Position numbers and translations under genes: made by a program. This document shows, in pieces, positions 1-5,536 of a stretch of DNA of 10,828 nucleotides. The stretch is from Candidatus Competibacteraceae bacterium (GTDB lineage: Bacteria; Pseudomonadota; Gammaproteobacteria; Competibacterales; Competibacteraceae). The stretch is taken from contig DPWB01000091.1 in NCBI GenBank assembly GCA_003527885.1, positions 1 to 10,828 of the forward strand, in the 5' to 3' direction. Each line of letters begins with the position of its first letter. Within the stretch, counting starts at the first letter, position 1. The notes under the pieces were generated by a model, which saw only the letters and a list, made by a program, of their open reading frames with translations, had not been told where the DNA came from and searched no databases.

Positions 1-74
1 TTTTTTTACAAGCAGAAGCCGGCATCCGATATCTGGTCCGGTCTCGTGGGCTGGGAGATGTGTATAAGAGACAG
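1..74 (+). other. Illumina Nextera adapter (artefact)
   Basis: This is not genomic DNA. After a short T run the sequence follows the Illumina P7 oligonucleotide with a few substitutions or indels (caagcagaagccggcatccg), then an index-like stretch, then gtctcgtgggct and ggag. It ends in the exact 19-base Tn5 mosaic end agatgtgtataagagacag at 56-74. Translating the mosaic end gives the familiar contaminant peptide YKRQ on the + strand and LSLIHI on the - strand. The true insert can begin no earlier than base 75. Any start codon proposed at 60 lies inside the adapter and is false. Confidence 0.97.
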
Positions 75-905
75 CCCGCTGCCCCTGCCACTGCCCCGGC
101 TCCCGCCACCCCGGCGAACGCTTCCTCCGGCAACGCCAACCCCGCCACCCAGCAAACTCTGGCACTGCTGGCCCGTAGTGGCGCACTCAGTGGCGTTATA
201 AGAGACAGGCCCCAGACTGCTGATGAGGCACGCGCTCTGACCACACTCACGAAAAACCCGCAACCGCCCTACCTGCGGGAACAAGCCCAGGAATACACCG
301 TCAAGCAGCTCTCCCGCCAGGGCGCGTTCAAAAACTTGCGCTACCTCCTCTTCGCCACCCACGGCCTCCTTGGCGGTGAGTTCCTACCGCCCGATCCCGC
401 GCCTGACCGAAAAGAACTCCTCACCCTCGACCGGCCTAGCGGTGTCGCACCCCCTGACCCACGCGGCCAGCCATCGCTTGCCCTCACCCTGGTAAACCCC
501 GACCACCAGGAAGACGGCCTGCTCACTTTCCGGGAAGTGTTTGAAGACCTGCAACTGGACGTAGACCTCGCCATCCTCTCCGCCTGTAACACTGCCGGTG
601 ACAGCGCCAAAACCACCACCGGCGAAGGCTTTGCCGGACTCACCCGCGCCTTTCTGGCCGTCGGCGTACGGCAGTTATGGGTCAGCCACTGGCCGGTGGA
701 AAGCACCGCCAGTCGCGACCTCATCACCGCCGCCGTCGCCGCCCGCGAAGCCGGTGCGACCGACCCGGCCGCTGCCCTAACCCAAGCGCGGGAGCAGATG
801 CGCACCAGCGTTATGCCCGCTGGGCAGGACCTTCAGGGCCAGCCGCTGCACCTCGCCCGCGCCCATCCTTACTTCTGGGCGCCTTTCGTCACCATCGGGG
901 ATTGA
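75..905 (+). CDS. CHAT-domain caspase-like peptidase, 5'-truncated
   Basis: This is the C-terminal part of a CHAT (caspase HetF associated with TPRs) protein, a clan CD cysteine peptidase family that acts in signalling or conflict systems. The catalytic dyad is visible: His at 360-362 in FATHGLLGG and Cys at 585-587 in LSACNTAGD. The rest of the fold follows, with GEGFAGLTRAFLAVG, a VSHWPV strand and a final ARAHPYFWAPFVTIGD stretch typical of the CHAT C-terminus. The N-terminal 40 residues visible (75-195) are rich in Pro and Ala and may be a linker, or foreign because of the adapter remnant at 196-208. The start lies beyond the contig end. The stop is 90 nt before a CHASE2 gene on the same strand, so the two are probably co-transcribed. 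Family assignment is firm; the substrate is unknown. Confidence 0.88.
   Translation, partial: PAAPATAPAPATPANASSGNANPATQQTLALLARSGALSGVIRDRPQTADEARALTTLTKNPQPPYLREQAQEYTVKQLSRQGAFKNLRYLLFATHGLLGGEFLPPDPAPDRKELLTLDRPSGVAPPDPRGQPSLALTLVNPDHQEDGLLTFREVFEDLQLDVDLAILSACNTAGDSAKTTTGEGFAGLTRAFLAVGVRQLWVSHWPVESTASRDLITAAVAAREAGATDPAAALTQAREQMRTSVMPAGQDLQGQPLHLARAHPYFWAPFVTIGD
196..208 (+). other. Partial Tn5 mosaic-end sequence inside ORF
   Basis: The 12 bases tataagagacag at 197-208 match the last 12 bases of the Nextera mosaic end seen at 63-74. The reading frame passes through them as Ile-Arg-Asp-Arg. Directly after comes g-ccc-cag-act, so a lost codon ending in G, such as ctg, would restore Leu-Pro-Gln-Thr. 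That resembles the Leu-Pro that often opens CHAT domains. The simplest reading is a chimeric junction, with 75-195 and 209 onward coming from different inserts. A chance 12-base match cannot be excluded. Confidence 0.6.
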
Positions 906-995
906 AAAAATATCGAAATCACAACAAATTCAAACTCTGATTCGCGTTAATGAGAAAAACCCAGTGATTCCTCAGCCGGAATTCGGACGCCTTTA

Positions 996-2789
996 ATGCC
1001 AAGAAGCCCCTTGCTTAATCGACTCATCAGGTTCCTGTGGCTGGAAAGGCTGCTCCAATTCCTGGCGCGATTCTGGCCACGCCCGATGCTGGCTGATGCC
1101 TGGCGGTCGTGGCCGCCGCTCGCTGCCATGCAAGCTTGGTGGGCGCGGCGTGGTCCATTGACGCGGAGCATCCTGAGCAATCTGCTAATCGGCCTGACAA
1201 TTGCCATCGCGCTGTGGAACCTGCATGGCTTCAATCGCTTGCGCCAGAACGAGGACGCCGGTATCGACTGGGTGATGGGTCTGCAATGGGGTGTGACCCC
1301 CGCCCGGCCCAGTCTGCCGTTTGCGCTGCTCGACATTGATGAAGCCACCTACCGACAGTGGGGCGAACCGTTTCATCTGCCGCGTGACCGGGTGTTGACG
1401 CTGATCGACTATGCGGTGCGTGGCGGTGCGGCGCTGATCGTGGTGGATATCGACCTGAGCCAGCACGGCGCTGATCCCGCCGCCGACGCTCGGCTTCAGG
1501 CGTATCTGGCGCAGTATGCCGACCCAACCCATCCGCCACTGATTCTCTCGCGGGTGTTTCGCGAATCTCTGGAGCCTGGCGTCACCGAATACCCCTCTGA
1601 GCGCCGTTCCTTTCTGGAAGACGATGAGCGCATCGCCCGGTCACCGCTCATCCATTGGGGGTCGCCGCTGTTCAATCTGGATGATGATCGCGTGCTGCGG
1701 CGCTGGCGGCTGTGGGAAACGGTCTGTACCAACGGTCGGACTTCAATGATTCCTTCCATTCAATTGCTTGCGGTGGCCCTGCTCAAATCCCCCGGAAAAG
1801 ACGTCGGGCAGGTCGGCCGAGAAATCAACAAAGTGCTGGCTCCACTGGCGCCAGCCACCTGTACGCCGGTTAAGCCCGGAACGAATAGCCCTAATCCTGC
1901 CGATCCCCGGATCATCCAGATCGCTGGCCTCAGCCTCCATGCCAAGCCTGATGAAGTGGCGCAACGGATTCTCTATACCCAGCCGTGGCGACTGAAACCG
2001 GGACAAGCCCGCCCCACCTTTTTAAGCCAGAACGGCACCGAGATGCCCGCTTTGTCTATCCGCAGTGCTCTGCCCATTGGCAGGCAGGCGGTCGATTCGA
2101 CCTGGCTGGCGGGCCGGGTGGTGGTGATTGGCGCCAGCTTCACTGAAAGCCGGGATCGCTATTCAACCCCATTGGGCCAAATGCCTGGCGCTCTGGTGCT
2201 GGTCAATTCAATCCAATCGCTGTACCAGTACGGTGAATTTACCCCGCCGCCGCTGGGGGTAAAATTGCTCATCGAGGCTGCTCTGATCGTGGTCATGAGC
2301 ATCGCCTTCGCTTACTTCAGCTCTTTTTGGGGCATGGTGCTGTCCGGGGGGTTTATCTTCGCCATGCTGTTGCCGATCAGCTTCATGCTGTTTCGCTATG
2401 GAGTGTGGCTGGATTTCGCCATCCCGCTGATCGCGGTGCAGCTTCATCAGATGGCGGTGGAATTCAAGTCAGCCCGCGCTCAGGGGACTGCACCGCTCCC
2501 GCCGCCTGCCCTGGATGCCGCCCAGACGCTTGTTGAACCAATAGCCACGAGCGCCCCGCCACCCGATCCGACCGTTACGATTTCGGCTTTAGCCGCTGAG
2601 GCCGCAATTTCGCCTGTGACTGCTGACTCGATAGGAGAGACACATCATGAACCGCAACCTGCAATGGCGTTGGATACTGCTGGCCCCGATGCTGGCGTCA
2701 ACAACGCACGCCGCGACCTGGATTCGGGACTTTCAGGGACAAGCGGACCAGTACCGGCTGGAGCGCAACGGCCAGGCGCTGGCGATTGA
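996..2789 (+). CDS. CHASE2-domain membrane sensor protein
   Basis: The 597-residue product has a hydrophobic segment at about residues 58-77 (LLIGLTIAIALW), then an extracytoplasmic CHASE2 sensor domain at about 80-420. CHASE2 signatures include FALLDIDEATYRQWG, a GGAALIVVDIDLS strand and, near its end, AGRVVVIGASFTESRDRYSTPLG. A block at about 422-490 has three membrane segments, the usual CHASE2 ending. The rest is a Pro/Ala-rich tail with no kinase, cyclase or GGDEF output domain, so signalling is probably passed to a partner, plausibly the neighbouring CHAT protease. The start at 996 has only a weak ribosome-binding site (cgga), and a later start is possible. The last 47 codons overlap the next gene, and the tail composition there is unremarkable, which hints at a lost stop or frameshift near 2600-2640. 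Confidence 0.87.
   Translation: MPRSPLLNRLIRFLWLERLLQFLARFWPRPMLADAWRSWPPLAAMQAWWARRGPLTRSILSNLLIGLTIAIALWNLHGFNRLRQNEDAGIDWVMGLQWGVTPARPSLPFALLDIDEATYRQWGEPFHLPRDRVLTLIDYAVRGGAALIVVDIDLSQHGADPAADARLQAYLAQYADPTHPPLILSRVFRESLEPGVTEYPSERRSFLEDDERIARSPLIHWGSPLFNLDDDRVLRRWRLWETVCTNGRTSMIPSIQLLAVALLKSPGKDVGQVGREINKVLAPLAPATCTPVKPGTNSPNPADPRIIQIAGLSLHAKPDEVAQRILYTQPWRLKPGQARPTFLSQNGTEMPALSIRSALPIGRQAVDSTWLAGRVVVIGASFTESRDRYSTPLGQMPGALVLVNSIQSLYQYGEFTPPPLGVKLLIEAALIVVMSIAFAYFSSFWGMVLSGGFIFAMLLPISFMLFRYGVWLDFAIPLIAVQLHQMAVEFKSARAQGTAPLPPPALDAAQTLVEPIATSAPPPDPTVTISALAAEAAISPVTADSIGETHHEPQPAMALDTAGPDAGVNNARRDLDSGLSGTSGPVPAGAQRPGAGD
2633..2638 (+). promoter_or_regulatory. Ribosome-binding site for secreted protein
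   Basis: The sequence aggaga lies 8 nt before the ATG at 2647. It fixes that start even though the upstream reading frame is still open at this point. The t before it completes an in-frame TAG at 2632-2634 for the downstream frame, so no longer version of the secreted protein is possible. Confidence 0.75.
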
Positions 2790-3534
2790 GTATTACCTGA
2801 CCCTGCAAAACGGTGATCGGCTATGGGCTACTGACAAAGGCTACGCGCTACGCCTGGAGCGTGATGACGGTACGGTGGTGGTCGTGCAATCGACCAATTC
2901 ACCCTACACAGTGCAGGATACCGGTAAAGCGCCAGGAACAGTCGCTAACCTGGTGGGCTGGGCGGGTGCCTGGTTGCGTACTCAGAAGGAAAATGGGGCA
3001 GCGTTGCCCACCGCCATCCTGGTCGCCCGGAACGAAGGCAAGCCGATTAAGTTTCCTCTGGCCCCGGAAGGTTCGACGCGGCTCTCAGCGGGCAACCAAC
3101 CGCTGTCTCTGGCCTGGAACGGTGGGACGCCCCCGTTTCGGGTACGGCTGGAACGGCAGGGAAAAGAGCCAGTGGTGTTTGATCAGACCAACCTCGACCA
3201 GCGGCGTTTCAGCAGCCCGCCGCTGGAGCTGAGTGCAGGCGCTTATCAACTCGTAGTGAGTGATGCTGTGCAACAGCAGGCCACTGTCGCCATTGACGTG
3301 GTGCCGATGGCCACGTTACCGCCAGCCCCTGCCGGCTTGCTCTCAACCTCCACACCGGACAGCCTTAAAGAAACCGTTTATGCCGTGTGGCTGGCTTCAC
3401 AGGATCAAGCGTTGATCCTGGAAGCCTATCAACGGGCTTTACGCTGGCAGAGTCAGCACGAACCGGCGAAATGGCTGGTGTATAGCCTGGAGAAAGGCAA
3501 GCGGCCTGAACCACCCACGTTTTCCAAGCCTTAA
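2647..3534 (+). CDS. Secreted FecR-like/Ig-like protein
   Basis: The 295-residue product has a clear Sec signal peptide: positively charged Met-Asn-Arg-Asn, a hydrophobic core WILLAPMLAS and an Ala-x-Ala-type site around residue 22 (THA, then ATW). The mature N-terminal part (about 35-100) reads LQNGDRLWATDKGYALRLER and DDGTVVVVQS, resembling a FecR-type beta domain (a 'raised level, then a state of the surface' motif of GDRL plus DGT). Residues about 140-215 (LAWNGGTPPFRVRLERQG and AGAYQLVVSDAV) look like an immunoglobulin-like beta sandwich. A helical C-terminal region, about 235-285, contains AVWLASQDQALILEAYQRAL. It follows CHAT and CHASE2 and is probably the periplasmic partner of the CHASE2 sensor. 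The fold assignment is moderate; the ligand and exact function are unknown. Confidence 0.75.
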   Translation: MNRNLQWRWILLAPMLASTTHAATWIRDFQGQADQYRLERNGQALAIEYYLTLQNGDRLWATDKGYALRLERDDGTVVVVQSTNSPYTVQDTGKAPGTVANLVGWAGAWLRTQKENGAALPTAILVARNEGKPIKFPLAPEGSTRLSAGNQPLSLAWNGGTPPFRVRLERQGKEPVVFDQTNLDQRRFSSPPLELSAGAYQLVVSDAVQQQATVAIDVVPMATLPPAPAGLLSTSTPDSLKETVYAVWLASQDQALILEAYQRALRWQSQHEPAKWLVYSLEKGKRPEPPTFSKP

Positions 3535-3593
3535 AATCGATGCTGAATTTCTTGGGATGATTGAATGTATTCGTAAAACGGGAGTTTGCTGCA

Positions 3594-3918
3594 ATGGCTA
3601 TTGATTGCTTTGTAGGTCGGGAACATGAGCTTCAGCAGTTATCCAGGAATTTGGAGGCAGTTCTTGCTGAAAAGCGGTCAAGGTTTTTCTGATAGAGGGG
3701 GATTTTGGGCAGGGTAAAACGGTACTGATTCAGCATTTTCTGAATAGGGTAGAACAGGCTCACTCCGATTTGCTGATGGGTACCGGCCTATGCACCACAG
3801 CAAATGAGTTGAGCGGCCTGGTACCGTTTGGTCAGCTCGTGGAACAGCTTTCCGAACAGGGTGCGCGTCAGCACATGATTAATGCCGACTGGCGTGAATT
3901 TCTTAAAAACATCGCGCC
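3594..3918 (+). pseudogene. Broken AAA_16-type ATPase fragment
   Basis: From the ATG at 3594 the frame reads MAIDCFVGREHELQQLSRNL, the 'FVGRExEL' opening of AAA_16/STAND-like ATPases. It hits a TGA at 3690-3692. Homology continues in the next frame from about 3677 as VKVFLIEGDFGQGKTVLIQH, with a Walker A motif GDFGQGKT at 3698-3721, then GTGLCTTANELSGLVPFGQL. The two frames join if one G is missing in the gcggtc run at 3674-3679 (ancestral Lys-Arg-Val-Lys). Only about 105 residues of the ATPase survive, with no Walker B or sensor motifs, before the sequence switches to an unrelated protein near 3918. In the ATPase frame a TGA at 3956-3958 closes whatever is left. Such ATPases often occur with CHAT proteins, so this was perhaps once part of the same operon. 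The indel could be a sequencing error, but the truncation is independent of it. Confidence 0.8.
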
Positions 3919-4346
3919 GGCAATTGGAAGGGAAATTGGAAGTGAAGGATTTACCTGAAGCTTGGCGTGAACGTTTTAAAGAAGATTTTGGAATTATGCC
4001 AACGGATGATAAAAATGGTGTTTTGCAGGATGTCCACTGGTTTAGTGGCTTCATTGGCGGTCAGTTCCAAGGCTATGTTATTGGTAATATCCTGAGCGCT
4101 CAATTTTACGAAGCGGCTTTAAAAAAACATCCTGAAATTAACAATGAAATTTCTTTAGGAAAATTTGACACATTACATACCTGGCTTAGGCAAAACATTT
4201 ATCAGTATGGTTCTAAATATGTTCCGTCTGACTTAATAAAGCGTGCTACGAACTTAGAGCTTTCTATTGAGCCTTATATGCGTTATCTCCGAAATAAATA
4301 TGGGGAGTTATATAGCCAAGCGGATAAAGATCTATCAGGTCTATAA
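3919..4346 (+). pseudogene. C-terminal fragment of M32 carboxypeptidase
   Basis: This frame, open from an ATG at 3882, carries the last ~140 residues of a family M32 (Taq-type) zinc metallocarboxypeptidase. The landmarks are LEGKLEVKDLPEAWRERF, GVLQDVHWFSGFIGGQFQGY and NILSAQFYEAALKKHPE, then WLRQNIYQYGSKYVPSDLI and the terminal YLRNKYGELY. The catalytic HExxH domain, which lies upstream in intact enzymes of about 500 residues, is absent, so this piece cannot be active. Codon usage and base composition differ sharply from the rest of the window: bases 4141-4200 have only 18 G or C in 60, while the flanking clusters are strongly GC-rich. The fragment therefore looks transferred from an AT-richer organism or joined by misassembly. 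No start codon or ribosome-binding site of its own is apparent at the homology boundary. Confidence 0.85.
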
Positions 4347-4861
4347 GACGGTACAGGCAATGCCGAATTGACAATACTTTGACCCTATGCTGTCCATCAG
4401 ATCTTGTTGAAGCTTCCAATCGAAAGCCTTGATTTAACTGGCGGCACCGTATCGCCCCCGCTGACCGATTCCCCGGTTATTCTCGAACGCACTGTGCTTT
4501 GTTTCAAAAGCTCCTTCACTCAGTCGTTTGAACACAAACCATTTTAAGACCACGCCTGCCCCACCACCCTAGGTATCACAACCTGGCTTGGATGCCGATA
4601 AGCCGAAGGGACCAAGCGCTTTTGTTTAGCAATTGTTGCTGCGCCTCCAAAAAATTTCCGATTTCCTCCGTTATAGGAAGCAAGGCCTGGTTAGCGTTGT
4701 AAGAGCCATTTTCCAAGGATGGGGCTAACGAATCCCTGACTGAGCGGTAGCCATAACGGGAAACACGCCTTTATCACAACGCCGAACAAGCCCAGGATTT
4801 AGAAAATTTATAAATTTATTCAAACAGTTAACTTGTTGACGCTCTGTAGCAGGTTATGCGT
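4347..4861. other. Intergenic region without recognisable gene
   Basis: About 500 bases of intermediate GC content carry no + strand frame of useful length. On the - strand a stop-free frame of about 70 codons runs from near 4784 to the stop at 4576-4578 and contains ALLPITEEIGNFLEAQQQLL. It lacks an ATG and I do not recognise it, so it may be a gene remnant or chance. The right end is AT-rich and holds a perfect 14-base palindrome, aaatttataaattt, at 4804-4817, then ttgttgac at 4833-4840. These could belong to a promoter or operator for the SPFH-like gene, but no well-spaced -35/-10 pair is visible. The region separates the degraded genes from the second cluster. Confidence 0.5.
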
Positions 4862-4868
4862 AAGGAGG
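4862..4868 (+). promoter_or_regulatory. Strong ribosome-binding site of SPFH gene
   Basis: The sequence aaggagg is a near-perfect anti-Shine-Dalgarno match, 8 nt before the ATG at 4877. It selects that ATG over the in-frame ATG at 4856, which lies upstream of the site and would add seven residues (MRKEEGK). Confidence 0.85.
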
Positions 4869-4876
4869 AAGGAAAA

Positions 4877-5410
4877 ATGTTCTTCGTCAAATCAACCCCC
4901 AATGAATATCTGATCGTCGGACATGGTGGACGCATCCGCAATCTCGGGCCAGCGGCAAGCGCGTTCCAGCCGTCCTGGGCAACGCACGTCCTGGTGCCGA
5001 GCACCCAGCAGGAAGCCATTTTCGAGATGCGCCAGGAAAGCCGGGACGGCATCCCGCTGCGGTTCAAAGGAAGCGCGCTCTACCGGATCGTCGATCCGGT
5101 GCGGGCGGCGAGGCTGTACAACTTCAGCGCCGCCGGTGGCGTGGCCGAGATCAACACCCACATCCGGGGAGTCTGCCTGTTCGCCTTGCGAGAACAAGTC
5201 TCGCACATGACCATGGTCGAATGCATGGAACAGCGCAAGAGCACGCTCACCGAAACCGTGGCCTCGGCCCTGCGCCCGATCGCCACCGGCGGCTCCGGCG
5301 AGCTGGAGGGAGCCAACCTGTCCTGTTACGGCGAGGGCGCTCCCTTGGCCGCCGCGTTGGCCCCGCTCGCCGATCTGCTCAAAGTCAGCGTTCGGGCGAT
5401 GGCGCATTGA
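4877..5410 (+). CDS. Short SPFH/band-7-like protein
   Basis: The 177-residue product resembles the SPFH (stomatin/prohibitin/flotillin/HflK) core. It opens with NEYLIVGHGGRIRNLGP, comparable to the 'EYLVVxRxGKVxRxLGPG' entry of band-7 domains. The central strand-helix unit follows: RQESRDGIPLRFKGSALYRI, VDPVRAARLY, a helix with INTHIRGVCLFALREQVS and the 'ECMEQRKS' turn. There is no N-terminal membrane anchor. The usual 'WGVxVxxVxIxDI' strand and the long coiled-coil tail are missing; the protein instead ends in a short GAPLAAALAPLADLLKV stretch. It may thus be a soluble, minimal or C-terminally truncated band-7 protein. No frameshift that restores the missing part is visible. It is separated by 126 nt from the LRV gene and probably leads the downstream cluster. 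SPFH proteins oligomerise into scaffolds; the role here is inference. Confidence 0.75.
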   Translation: MFFVKSTPNEYLIVGHGGRIRNLGPAASAFQPSWATHVLVPSTQQEAIFEMRQESRDGIPLRFKGSALYRIVDPVRAARLYNFSAAGGVAEINTHIRGVCLFALREQVSHMTMVECMEQRKSTLTETVASALRPIATGGSGELEGANLSCYGEGAPLAAALAPLADLLKVSVRAMAH

Positions 5411-5459
5411 ATTGGAATAAAAACTGATTGGATCCCACGGAAGGGATCGCCCCGTCACA

Positions 5460-5528
5460 CCCCCAAAACGGCGGACGAGAACGTCTCCGGCCCGGGACCG
5501 GTTGAAGCGGCCGCCGCTGTTTTGGGGG
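5460..5528 (+). promoter_or_regulatory. Long inverted repeat sequestering LRV gene RBS
   Basis: The left arm cccccaaaacggcgg (5460-5474) is complementary to the right arm at 5511-5528: ccgcc, a 3-base bulge gct, then gttttggggg. This gives 10 plus 5 base pairs around a 36-base GC-rich loop that can itself fold (ccggcccgggaccgg). The ggggg of the right arm is also the core of the ribosome-binding site gggggag (5524-5530) for the ATG at 5537, so the site is base-paired when the hairpin forms. No T run follows, so this is not a plain intrinsic terminator. It could be a translational switch or a protein-binding operator. A smaller stem, gatccc/gggatc, precedes it at 5431-5448. Confidence 0.6.
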
Positions 5529-5536
5529 AGTTATAT

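Noticed and set aside
60..74. ATG at 60 as start of the CHAT gene
   Set aside because: The ATG and the next four codons are adapter sequence.
6..362. Minus-strand open frame of 118 codons containing LSLIHI
   Set aside because: Part of it is the reverse translation of the Nextera adapter, and the rest is antisense to the CHAT gene.
4576..4784. Minus-strand stop-free frame in the intergenic region
   Set aside because: About 70 codons without a start codon or recognised similarity. It is kept only as a note in the intergenic entry.
4836..4860. ttgacg and tatgcg as promoter of the SPFH gene
   Set aside because: The spacer is only 13 bases and the transcript would begin inside the ribosome-binding site.
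5431..5448. gatccc/gggatc hairpin as terminator of the SPFH gene
   Set aside because: The stem is only 6 bp and no T run follows.
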